From: Zingiber officinale | Lineage: Eukaryota; Streptophyta; Magnoliopsida; Zingiberales; Zingiberaceae | Length of the DNA: 64,000 nucleotides | Assembly (NCBI RefSeq): GCF_018446385.1 | Contig: NC_056001.1 | Span: forward strand, 6,839,600-6,903,599 | Direction of reading: 5' to 3' | In this document: positions 55,085 to 64,000 of the stretch, piece by piece | Layout of the letters: the number at the start of each line of letters is the position of its first letter | Numbering within the stretch: position 1 is the first letter of the stretch | Program-made: the position numbers and the translations under genes | Notes under the pieces: generated by a model | What the model saw: the letters and a program-made list of their open reading frames with translations, nothing else | Databases searched by the model: none | What the model was told of the DNA's origin: nothing

Positions 55085-57066
55085 TGTTGGGTTCTTCGGG
55101 CCGCGAAAACCGTTTTTTCGCGTCGCGGAAACCCCGAGTCACCCAAAGCCATGGATCTCGTGCAAAGATTCGTAAACAAAATTATCAAAAAAACCTTTTC
55201 TTGTACGAGTTTGTATGAACTTTAGATCTACACTAAAGTTAAGATCATTACCCTTGTAGCGAAGCCCTTCGCGTTCCCGCTTGTCCAAGATGTCGCCGGA
55301 TCTCTAGTTGTCAAAGTAGACAACCTCTATATGTATCCACACGGACACAAGTAGAAGGAGATGACCAAAACACAAGGTGTGCTAGCACCAATAGAGTGTT
55401 CGGCCAAGGAATGGGAGAAGGAGAAGAGAGAGCACCCAAGGGAGAAGAAGAGTGAATGAATCAATGAGAGGAAATTCAAAAAACCCCTTAGCCATCAAGT
55501 GGCCGGCCACTCTAGGAGGTGTAACCCCCACATTAATTCCAATTAATGTGGAGACCATTAAGAGTTGTAACCCCCATGAGGTGGCACTCTAGGATGATGT
55601 GGATCAACACTATTGGTCCACATCTTGCCACCTCACTAAATGACATGGCAACAAGTGTAACCTCCTCATTTAGTGTGGGCCGCCACATTAAATGCTATGG
55701 AGGCTTGTAACCTCCATGAGGTGTCACACATTGATGATGTGGAGCAATCCTATTGGTCCACATCTTGCCAACTCACTAGTGATGTGGCAAAAAGTCAAGT
55801 CAAACATGACTTTTCTCTTCCTCTCAAATCAAGTCAAACTTGATCAAATCTCTCTTATGGTTGATCTAATCCAACCATATGATTCAAGCCAACTTAATAT
55901 AATGAATCTAATTCATTAAATTAAGTTGATTTAATGAGTCATAATCTAAATTAGACTCATTGAATACATGAATCAACTTGAGTCCAACTCAATTAGCCCA
56001 ATTTGGATTACTCTTAATCCAATATGATTCATCAAATGAATCTAATCCTCTTGGTTCATCATATGAACCAAATCTCCATCTAATTGTCCTTAGTGTGTGA
56101 CCCTATAGGTTCTTGTAATGTTGGCAATGCCCTAAACCCATTTAGGAGCATAAGTAATGAGCGGTATCTAGCAACACATCATTACTACACAAGTTACAAG
56201 AATGTCGAGATCCGACATCACCTTGTGACTACCAATTGTGACTCCTCACAAAATATGTCAAATGTCCTTCTATCCTTGACATCTAGATTGATCAATGTGA
56301 GGCATAGACCGTGTCATCCTCTAATCAATCTAAATCTTGAACTCCAAGTAGACTCACTCGATCAAATGAGCTCAACATCTCATGTTGACTCATTTGGGCA
56401 TGACCATGCACTTCGTGGTCTAACTCTATCAAGAATATTGATGTCGCTCCCGTCATATGGGAGGGATAGATCCCATCTACATCACTCACATCCCTCTGCA
56501 TAATTTGTTACATACCCAGTAATCGCCTTTATAGTCCACCCTGTTACGGGTGACGTTTGACGAAACCAAAGTACATAACTCCTTATGTAGGGATCCATGG
56601 TGACTTCAGGTCAAAGGACTAATAGTCATACTAATAGCCACATGAGAAAGTATATGACACTCATATAACGATCCATGATACTTTCTCATGGCGGGTCATT
56701 CAGTATACATTCTCCAATGTATACCCATGTGTCAGCATGATATCTCTATATCCATGACTTGTGAGATCAAGTCATCGAGCTGACCTACATGCTAGTCTTA
56801 TTGCATTAACATTGTCCCTGAATGTTAATACTCGACTAGGAATGATTTAGAGTAGTGTTCCCTATATCATCTCACTATCGATTCAACTAATCGATTGATA
56901 TAGGTATGAACCTTCTACTCTAGGACGTTACTATACTTATTTTATCTGACACTAATACAAATAAGCATAATAACCAAAAACCAAATGCCTTAATATATAT
57001 ACATGAATATGATATACATGAGTCCATACAATCATCAAATGATTGACTCTAGCATTCTAACTAACA
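55085..57066 (-). repeat. Solo LTR S4 (Copia), TSD CCTAA
   Basis: A 1982-bp LTR read on the minus strand, TGTTAGTTAGAATGCTAG...GAAGAACCCAACA, flanked by CCTAA (55080-55084 and 57067-57071). It carries an internal pair of diverged repeats, 'GTAACCTCCATGAGGTGNCACNCTNGATGATGTGGA'-type, at about 55557-55630 and 55708-55770. It has no interior. Frames inside it are not genes. Confidence 0.92.
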
Positions 57067-57071
57067 CCTAA

Positions 57072-57240
57072 AATAAGCTTTAGGCCAAAGGATTCAGAGG
57101 GGGTCAAAATATCCCATGATGATGCTCTAATAATCAAGATTGTCATAGCCAATTATAACATCCATCACACTTTTATTGATACAGACAGTTCGGTCAATAT
57201 CATCTTTAAGCAAGCATTCGATCAATTGCAGATAACAGAG
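57072..57240 (+). pseudogene. Gypsy C aspartic protease fragment
   Basis: After S4 the polyprotein resumes with HDDALIIKIVIANYNIHHTF and IDTDSSVNIIF. The latter is the retroviral protease active site in which the usual Asp-Thr-Gly has become Asp-Thr-Asp, so it is inactive. It would process the polyprotein. The sequence breaks off near 57245. Confidence 0.72.
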
Positions 57241-57244
57241 GCGA

Positions 57245-57760
57245 AATACAAAGTCCCGAACTGGAAGAAACATGGAAGATAAATGTGGATAGATCATCTA
57301 CTCTATAAGGCGGTAGAGTAGGAATTCTTATAATATCACCCAAGGAGGACAGAAGCTGAGTATGAAGTATTGATAGCTGGTCTGTAGACTGCGAGGCATT
57401 TGGGGGTTGTCTGAATTTTAGTCTATTCAGATTCCCAATAATCCGCTAAGCAGTTGATGGGCAATTTTGATATCAATAATGGTCGGTTGAAACTGTACAA
57501 AGAAGTATTTGACAAATTAAAAATCAAATTCCATGAGGTAATTATACAAAAAATTACCTAAGCGGAGAATCAGAAGGCAAACAAATTAGTTAAGCTGACT
57601 AGCTCCGTAATTCCTTGGAATTTAGATAAGTTAGTGGAGCAAACACTTTTAATAGCTCATATTGAAAGGCAAACTGAGTTGGAATAATAGACTAACTGGA
57701 GAATGTCATTGATTTCATTTCTACAACAAGACATCTTACCGATCGACTGGGAGCAAGCAC
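57245..57760 (+). pseudogene. Gypsy C RNase H remnant
   Basis: Directly after the protease the reading turns to WKINVDRSS (usual WxLxVDGSS), EYEVLIAGL, VYSDSQ and ARHLGV, all RNase H landmarks of plant gypsy elements, with stops at several sites. The reverse transcriptase that normally lies between protease and RNase H (about 1.5 kb) is absent, so an internal deletion joins the two. Confidence 0.75.
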
Positions 57761-58912
57761 GTATGATCAAGAAAAGAGCCGGTCGATTCACTTTGATCGG
57801 AGATAATCTCTACAAATGAGCTTTCTCCCAACCAATACTCAAGTGTGTCATCCTTGAGGATGTGCAGTATATCTTGCAAGAGGAGCATCAAGAATGTTGT
57901 GTAAGTCATGCGGGTGCTCACTCACTCACTCTGAAGATATTACTGGCTGGATATTTTTGGCTCACTCTGCAGGCTAATATTGCCCAACTGGTACCTATCA
58001 TGTCAAAAGTACCAGAATATTTTGTACCGCCCTATGGAGTTAGTGAATACCTCGATTGTTTCTTGCTTGCTTGATCAGTGGGGCATGGATATCATAGGAC
58101 CCTTTCCCATGGCGCCCGCTCATAAAAAATTCTTGCTGGTAGCAGTAGATTATTTTTTCAAGTGGGTAAAGGCTGAGCCGTTGACTAAAATAACCGAATG
58201 GATGGTCATCAAATTCCTCTGAAAAAATATTGTTTACCGGTTCGAGATTCCACATAAGCTCGTCTCAGATAATAGAAGATAATTCTAAGGCCGGAAAAAT
58301 AGAAAATGATGATCAAGCTACGATATCTTACATGCATTCACATCTGTGGCCTACCCGCAGAGTAATGACCAGGCAAAGGTCGCCAACAGAGAAATCATCA
58401 AAGGGCTTAAAACTAAGTTGGATCATGTCGAAGGAAGTTCGGTCGATGAATTACTTTATGTACTATGGGCTTATCACACTACTCCCCGCGAAGCAGCAGG
58501 TATAACACATTTTCATCTTGTTACGGTGGTGAAGCAGTTATCCTGGTCAAAGTTGGTGAGGAATCCGATTGGAGGCAACTATATGACGAAGTCAATGATG
58601 GCCAATGCCTTATGGAGATCGCTCTAATAGAAGAAATCAATAATACGGCAACAACTCGGCTAATGGTGTATTGCCAAAGGATGAGGCAGAACTATAATAG
58701 AAGGGTTATCCCAATATTTTTTAAGGTGGGGGGGCTTGGTCTGGAAGCAAGTCAAGCTAGTTGGTGATATCAACAAACTGGAGCCATAATGGGGTAGACC
58801 ATATAAAGTAGTGGAGAAGCTGGCCTCGGGCTCCTATTATCTTCAAGATTTAGATGGAAGGAGGTTGGAGCGACCTTGGAGCGCAAATCATCTGCGGCTC
58901 TATAGGACTTGA
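57760..58912 (+). pseudogene. Gypsy C integrase remnant
   Basis: The HHCC zinc-binding part is recognisable (SHAGAHSLTLKILLAGYFW, about 57907-57960, with CQK in the next frame near 58003). The core has DQWGMDIIGPFP (first Asp), KLVSDN (second) and AYPQSNDQAKVANREIIKGL (Glu; about 58347-58406). The C-terminal region ends SGSYYLQDLDGRRLERPWSA near 58880 and a stop at about 58910. Frameshifts at about 57990, 58075, 58220, 58500 and 58700 break it. Confidence 0.82.
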
Positions 58913-58989
58913 GAGTATGCTTGGAATACATTAATGTAATATGTTGAGTACTTGCACTTAATGAAAGATGCAGGCGAATTTATCTTGAA

Positions 58990-60043
58990 AAGCTTTATAC
59001 CCTTTATTCTCGAGCATCAGGTCAGGTTATAAGCAAGCATGCTCTCGCACCTTGCTCCAGACTCCCGAGAATCAAATTGGGTTATAAGTGAGCATGCTCT
59101 CCCGCCCTATCCTAGACTCCCGAGCATCAGGTCAAGTTATAAGCGAGCATGCTTTCGTACCTTGTCCCAGACTCCTGAGCATCAGGCCGAGTTATAAGCG
59201 ACTATGTTCTCGCACCCTATTTTAGACTCCCAAGTATCAGGTTGGATTATAAGCGAACATGTTCTTGCGTCCTATTCTAGACATCCGAGCATCAAGCCAG
59301 GTTATAAGTGAGCATGCTCTCGCACCCTGTCCCAGACTCCTAAGCATCAGGTTGGATTATAAGTGAGCATGCTCTCATGCCCTATCCTAGACTCCAAGCA
59401 TCATGCTAGGTTATAAGTAAGCATGCACTCATGCCAAATCTTAGACTCCCGAGTATTATGCCGAGTTATAAGCGAGCATGCTCTTACACCCTGTCCCAAA
59501 CTTCCGAGCATTAGGTCGGGTTATAAGTGAGCATGCTCTCGCACCCTGTCCCTGACTCTCGAGCATCAAGTTAGGTTATAAGTGAGCATGCACTCACGCT
59601 AAATCCCATACTCCTGAGCATCAAAGTAGGTTATAAGTGAGAATGCTCTCACGCCCTATCCCTAACTCCCGAGCATCAGGTCGGGTTATAAGTGAACATG
59701 CTCTTATGCCAAATATCAGACTCCCGAGCATCAGGCCTGGTTATAAGCGAGCATATTCTCGCACCCTATCCCAGACTCCTAAGCATCAGGTCGAATTATA
59801 AGTGAACATGCTTTCACGCTAAATCTCAGACTCCCGAGCATCAGGATGGGTTATAAACGAGCAAGCTTTTGTACCCTGTCCAGGACTCTTGAGCATTTGG
59901 CCAAGTTATAAGCGAGCATGTCCTCGCGCCCTATTTTAGACATCCGAGTATCAGGCCCGATTATAAGCAAGCATGCTCTCGTGTCCTGTCCAAACTCCCA
60001 AGCATCAGGTTAGCTTTTAAGCGAGCATGCTCTCAAGCCAGTT
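58990..60043 (+). repeat. Gypsy C tandem array, about 55 bp x 19
   Basis: Unit of the form GACTCCCGAGCATCAGGTCG-GGTTATAAGTGAGCATGCTC-TCGCACCCTGTCC. GGTTATAAG-type words recur 19 times from 59026 to 60013 at nearly constant 53-57-bp steps. It lies just after the integrase stop, where A has its array. No spacers, so not CRISPR. Confidence 0.92.
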
Positions 60044-60289
60044 TTCGTAAACATGAATATTTTTTGAAAATATTTTCTAAGAAAAAATGTTTAAAAGACA
60101 TTTTAAAGCATTATTAGATTTCAACCTTAATGTTTTATCAGAAAGTTAATTAAATATTTTATTTCAATATTTTGGCTTCCAGGTCGTGGCGAGACACTAG
60201 GCATTCTTGGTTATTAGAGCAACAACCACTTCTTTAGACAAAGCCTTATAAAGAAATTCACTGTTTAATTTTCTCGCTGAAAAGCGCTA
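60044..60289 (-). other. AT-rich junction sequence with M-family similarity
   Basis: After the array the sequence is AT-rich. The part at 60175-60275 (TGGCGAGACACTAGGC, then AGACAAAGCCTT) resembles the M2 LTR at 12788-12850 and the M1 LTR at 3604-3660, and may be a fragment of that family. No clear element boundary is visible here, so whether C continues further right is unknown. Confidence 0.45.
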
Positions 60290-61118
60290 AATTTAATTAA
60301 TAGTTCAAGTTAAACACGACTTTGGAACCCAATATAGATTTCATTCTACAGGGTTAATCAGGTATTTTCTAGGTATATAAACTTTTGATATTTTTCTAAT
60401 CTGACTTTTATAAATCTATAGTGCCAGTTTAATCTCTTATAATTTCTAAAAGCAGAAAAATTTGAACAGGTAGAGTTTTTCAATTTTTCTATATCTTCTT
60501 TAAATTTTTCATTTTCAAGTTTAGTTTTATCAAAATCCTCTATCAGACATGATTTTGCTAAAGTTCTTTTTATTTCTAAGTTTTCATTTTTTTAATTTAG
60601 TATTTTTCACTTTTTTAATTTATACATAGACTTTGCCATAGTCTTAATACCGAAATAAAGCTGATTAGGATGTAAGAGACATACCTCACTTACCATATCT
60701 GACTTGAAGTCTGACTCTCCCCCTGTTTCGCTGCATTCATCTGAGGTTGCTCCCCTTTCATCGATGCTGGATTCCGATGTATTTTGTCCTTCATAGCTGC
60801 CATCAGTGCTAGTCCGGCATATTCTTGTACTTCGGATTCAAATGATGAAGTGTCTTCCCAAGTAGCTTTTAGATTCTTATGCTTCTTGGTTATCTTCACT
60901 TTGTCCTTCTTGAGTTCTGGGCAGTCCTCTTTTAAGTGTCTTTCTTTTTGACACTGGTAGCAACGAACCCTTCTTCTATTTCTTGGATTCTTCTTATTCT
61001 GCATTTCTTTAAATTTATTAGATCGAAAGGAATTTTTAAAATTCCTTACCATATACGCTTCTTGATCTTCTTCTGAGTATGACTTGGGTACATCCTTCTT
61101 TGTTGCGTTTAGCGCCAT
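60290..61118 (-). pseudogene. Copia gag C-terminal fragment with zinc knuckle (N-family relative)
   Basis: The frame at 61118-60690 encodes a basic region and the nucleocapsid knuckle CYQCQKERHLKEDC (CX2CX4HX4C), then an acidic tail ending GEQPQMNAAKQGESQTSS. Left of it (60690-60290) broken frames show a Lys/Glu-rich coiled coil that matches the N2 spacer at 38042-38340. This is therefore a longer coding relative of the N1/N2 family, likely its autonomous parent type. No LTRs are seen. The leftmost Met may not be the true start because gag N-terminal sequence is absent. Confidence 0.78.
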
Positions 61119-61186
61119 TATCTGACTTTATTCCTTTGTTGTCCCTGCACATATGGTTTCATGTAATTCAAGAGTAAAAAACAATT

Positions 61187-61450
61187 CACTACAAGAAAAA
61201 CCCTCATAGACATCGGTGAAATAACAACGGTTTTAAGCAAATTTCGATGTCTTTGAGTATTTTACATCGGGTTTTCCAAAAATCGGTGTCTATGAGTGCA
61301 GATTTTCACTCATAGACATCGATTTTTTTAGCCGATGTCTATGAGCGCCTTTTTTCGTTAATAGACATCGATTTTAATAGCGGTTTTTAAAACCCGGTGT
61401 CTATGATAGCTTCCTTGTTCTATCTACGAAATCGGATAGTAAAAAACCGT
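61187..61450 (+). repeat. CACTA terminus and subterminal repeats
   Basis: The terminal CACTACAAGAAAAA is followed by about eight copies, in both orientations, of an 11-12-bp word CATAGACATCG(G/A). Examples lie near 61206, 61282, 61311, 61334, 61361 and 61398. These are the cis elements needed for transposition in this superfamily. Confidence 0.75.
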
Positions 61451-61499
61451 TGTTAAAAGTGGTGTTAATGAACCAAAATAAAATAATTTAATTTTTCCA

Positions 61500-61925
61500 C
61501 CAATACTTAGCCAAAATTTGTAACACTTCACTCTTCCCTCCAAACCTAAACCTATATCGCGCCATCCACCGTATATCATCACGATGTCGCCACCACTTTC
61601 CTCCTCGCCGCTGGCCGTCCGGCCATCTCTCTCAGCCTCATCTCCCTCTTCCCCTTCCTAGATCGACGCCCCTTCCTCTCCCAATCAGGATCAACACACG
61701 ACGCCCTTGCTTCTCTGTCCAACCACACCGCATCTCCTCCAACCCCGCCCTTTTTGTCGTACGCCAACCAAATAAGCCCAACGTTCAAGAACCTTGGAGG
61801 ATCTTCCATCCTGTTCTTAGTTCTTCTTCCATCCCCTTTTTCTTTTTTCTGAATTGGTTTCTTGGTTTTATTTTACCGATCCCACACTCATCCTTTAACA
61901 ATTTGTTCAATGACTCTTCTAGATG
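61500..61925 (+). other. GC-rich, 5'-exon-like segment inside CACTA
   Basis: A segment clearly richer in C than its surroundings (about 61520-61830) follows the subterminal repeats. It looks like a 5' UTR and first exon: 'CCTATATCGCGCC' near 61550, then an ATG at 61583 with only 26 codons. A longer plus-strand frame without its own early ATG runs from about 61580 to 61850. It could be a captured promoter/exon or the element's own gene start. No protein family is recognised. Confidence 0.35.
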
Positions 61926-61977
61926 AGGTACAATAACTTTTGTTTTTCTCTTTATTTCTATTATTATCCTTTAAGTC

Positions 61978-62700
61978 GCTTCTCCCCCTTCTTGTTTCTC
62001 ATTCAAGCTCTTATGTATCAATTGCTTTCTTTTATAAGATGGTTTTATTTTTTAGGAGATTCCAAGCATCAAGTTTTTTTAAAATTAATTTTGGTCTCAA
62101 TTGAATTCTTTTTCATTTTTTTCGTACTTATTTTTTTGGATTTTATTATCCTAATGTGTTCTGTTTGATTTTAAGATAGCAAGTCTACCTAATTTTATAT
62201 TTCTTAATTTTTGTACCTTTAACCCTAAATCTTTTTCTTGACGAGATTTTGTTGTTGCTTGGCGACTCTTTTGTAATAATCTTGTTCTTTTTTTTTTTTG
62301 TTTTAACAATCCCTTGCATCTTAGATCATTGATTTTGACAATAATCGATAGTTTACCCCCTTGTTTACGTTGCTTCCCCCTTGTTCTTAATTAAGATCTT
62401 ATGCATCAAGTGCTTTGTTTTATAAAATGATCTTATTTTTCAAGTGATTTGAGCCATTAAGTATTTTTTTTGTATTATGATTAAATTTAAATAAATTCTA
62501 TTTATTTTATTCTAAGATAGTAAGCGTACTCAAATTTAGGTTTCTCGATTCTTGTGTCTTTGTTCCTGAACCTTATCTTCTTGCCTTTGTAGTTCCTTAG
62601 GAACCTTTTGTTGTTTGATGACGACCTTGCTTATGTTTTGTTTAACAACCCCTTGCAATTCAGATCATCGATCCAAACAACAATCGATCGTTTATGGTAG
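61978..62700 (+). repeat. Diverged tandem duplication inside CACTA
   Basis: Segment 61978 to about 62345 (GCTTCTCCCCCTTCTTGTTT ... CAATCCCTTGCATCTTAGATCATTGAT...CAATCGAT) is repeated at about 62365-62695 (GCTTCCCCCTTGTTCTTAAT ... CAACCCCTTGCAATTCAGATCATCGAT...CAATCGAT). Shared words in the same order include TATGCATCAA/TATGTATCAA, TTTATAA(G/A)ATG and GATTTGAGCC/GATTCCAAGC. Non-coding; it could be duplicated intron. Confidence 0.6.
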
Positions 62701-62852
62701 ATCCTGCCTTGAGCGATGTCTAAAATAATGTGAAAAGAATGTTGGAAAGGTACTTCTCTGACTTCAAGAACTAGAATTCAATTTCCAATTAAATTATGCA
62801 TTTTTTTTTATTTTTATAACGTATCTATTTGTTAATTCTTATTGGCACAATT

Positions 62853-62948
62853 TGGCAATGCCCTCAATGTAGTAAGAAGTTTAGGCGAAAAGAAATTGTT
62901 AATCTTTATGCACCAGTGATTGTTGTACCTAATGCTGATCTAGAAAAG
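62853..62948 (+). pseudogene. RING-type exon fragment (RFWD3-like?)
   Basis: One frame encodes WQCPQCSKKFRRKEIVNLYA and then PVIVVPNADLEK up to a GT donor at 62949. CPQC followed by a basic segment and LYAP.I.V resembles the end of the RING domain in RFWD3-type ubiquitin ligases. That assignment is from memory of the family and is tentative. No AG acceptor is present immediately upstream, and no first half of a RING finger is found nearby, so it is a fragment. Confidence 0.5.
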
Positions 62949-63022
62949 GTTGCATCTCTTTCTACACTACCGGATCTATTTATTCATGTTGTCTAAATGC
63001 TGAATAATTTGGTCATCTTCAG

Positions 63023-63067
63023 GAAGTGCAATCTTTAAAGAAGGAAAACATGTCTCTCAAAATAGAG
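63023..63067 (+). pseudogene. Short coiled-coil exon following the RING fragment
   Basis: After TTCAG (ending 63022), 45 bases encode EVQSLKKENMSLKIE in the phase that continues the preceding fragment, and end at a consensus donor GTAAG (63068). The 74-bp interval between the two pieces thus has GT...AG borders, and joining them keeps the frame. A coiled coil after the RING is also the order expected in RFWD3-like proteins. No further exon could be recognised to 64000. Confidence 0.5.
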
Positions 63068-64000
63068 GTAAGATTAGAGGACTCATTGTTCTCTATGTGT
63101 TGTATTTTGTGTATTTTTTGTTCCTTTTTTTTATTTGTAACCATTGGATATTGATATCGTAACCTTTTTGTTTTTCTTTTATCTTATCCAGTGTGTTTTA
63201 TAAACTGCTCAACATTCTCTTTTTTAGTTTTTATATAAAAACATCAATCATGTATCTTGCATATGAACTCAACAAACCATTTTCATTGGGTAAAATGAAC
63301 ATTGCAAAACTATTATACCTTGTGATTAGTACAAGCCATTATATAATTGGTAGACGATTCGAGTATCAATTTATCTGGAAATGTATATGCAAATGTTCCT
63401 ACAAAAAAAAATCCAGTTGCTTATGCACTATTTAACGTTATTAACTTCATCTATAGCTCTTTCCTTAGGAATGAACCTTTGGATGCCAATAGGAATGAAT
63501 AAAGTAACTGCATTGTTCCAATGAGTGAGGAGCTTTTAGCATTTGACCATAAAAATCATTTTACATGTTAATAAAATTCCCAGTTTGTTAAAGTCTAAGT
63601 CAATGCTGGCTAGGAATTTTGTTAACATATTAATCCTTTATGTGTCATATGCTATAAAGCTCCTCACTCCATAAGCCTATGACGGCACGTTAAATAGTTT
63701 ATGTGGATGGATTTATAATAATGACGGTTATCATTAGGGTCTTATGTTGCATTTTTTTTTTTGCTGAAATAGACAAATTATATCTTTTAGTCATGGGTGT
63801 ATTATTGTTGCTTTAGCATAAACACATTAGTTTAACTTAGTCTGGGTCAACTAATTGAATTAAATCAATATATGCTGAAATACAATGTTTGACTGGCATG
63901 TATCTGATTTGATTGACCCTTAGGAATCTTGCATTCACATGGATGCATGTGCTTCTCTTTATAATATATTTTCTAAGGGATATTTTGAATGAACATTAAG
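63068..64000. other. AT-rich remainder of the window
   Basis: An AT-rich stretch with intron-like character (T-rich runs, for example 63170-63240). An 80-codon open frame at 63193-63435 has no recognisable motif. No terminus of the CACTA element, tRNA or other gene is visible. Confidence 0.35.

Larger units (their letters stand above)
61187..64000 (+). mobile_element. CACTA (En/Spm-type) transposon, left end; extends beyond window or right end not found
   Basis: Begins with CACTACAAGAAAAA at 61187, the hallmark terminal sequence of plant CACTA elements, preceded by ATT (3-bp TSD expected). The next 260 bp contain repeated direct and inverted copies of CATAGACATCG and GATGTCTATGAG, typical subterminal transposase-binding repeats. 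The inverse terminus (TTTTTCTTGTAGTG) is not seen up to 64000. No TNPA/TNPD transposase motif was recognised in the visible part. Confidence 0.8.

Noticed and set aside
53566..60043. Gypsy C considered as an endogenous pararetrovirus because of its PR, RNase H and zinc-knuckle pieces
   Set aside because: The integrase, LTR and gypsy-type primer-binding site show a Ty3/gypsy retrotransposon. No movement or coat protein sequence is seen.
63193..63435. 80-codon frame in the CACTA interior
   Set aside because: Phe/Ile/Tyr-rich translation of AT-rich DNA without motif or neighbouring exon signals.

Overview
This is plant nuclear DNA, probably from a monocot with a large, retrotransposon-rich genome. 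The high GC of the U-box gene coding sequence and the low GC around it fit a monocot; a Zingiberales source is only a guess. There is no prokaryotic gene organisation, no rRNA, no CRISPR array and no recognisable tRNA gene. Three host-type genes are visible: an intronless PUB22/23/24-like U-box E3 ligase (31205-32431, +), a two-exon RABA3-like Rab GTPase (47851-49038, +) and a two-exon gene for a small acidic protein with an MGGC acylation start (51101-51532, -). Nearly everything else is transposable element.

Left part (1-26155) is a nest of retroelements that can be peeled by their termini and target-site duplications (TSDs). The outermost is a Ty3/gypsy element 'B' (+; only its 3' half, 21409-26155, is visible). 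It was entered by Copia 'P' (+; 15118-21408), whose integrase was entered by Copia 'M2' (-; 7764-15117). The M2 leader meets the 3' LTR of Copia 'X' (+; 5739-7763), and the X 3' internal region abuts the 5' LTR of Copia 'M1' (-; 1-5738). Extra passengers are a chimeric non-autonomous Copia 'N1' (9077-12597, TSD CCTAT) inside the M2 LTR, a solo LTR 'S1' (TSD AAAAC) and a hAT fragment (TSD GATATCA) inside P, and a solo LTR 'S2' (TSD TATAG) inside B.

Middle part: a hAT transposon with clear TIRs and the 8-bp TSD GGTGGTAT (26463-30011) carries a decayed transposase and a solo gypsy LTR 'S3' next to the transposase start codon. The PUB gene follows. Next is gypsy 'A' (-; 32922-47188), bordered on both sides by (AT)n. 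It has gag but no recognisable pol, a tandem array and an antisense ORF of the Transposase_28/'putative gypsy type transposon' kind. A is split by non-autonomous Copia 'N2' (36363-43727, TSD GAAGG), which is itself split by non-autonomous gypsy 'G2' (39040-42646, TSD ATAGT), whose interior is mostly a 13-copy array of about 65 bp.

Right part: the RABA3-like and MGGC genes, then gypsy 'C' (+; about 52.2-60.04 kb), related to A by gag and by a 19-copy array of about 55 bp. C holds gag, protease, RNase H and integrase remnants without a visible reverse transcriptase, and is interrupted by solo Copia LTR 'S4' (TSD CCTAA). A Copia gag fragment (-; 60290-61118) follows, then the left end of a CACTA transposon (61187 to window end). 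The CACTA interior holds two exon-like pieces with in-frame RING/coiled-coil coding potential, possibly a captured host gene.

The host genes do not form a pathway together. The strongest unusual signals are the N1 chimera (a gypsy reverse-transcriptase fragment in place of a Copia PBS and 5' gag), the pol-less gypsy family with an antisense ORF and arrays, the palindrome-rich LTR promoters, and the possible gene capture by CACTA. LTR boundaries supported by TSDs are exact to a few bases; the ends of decayed coding segments are approximate.
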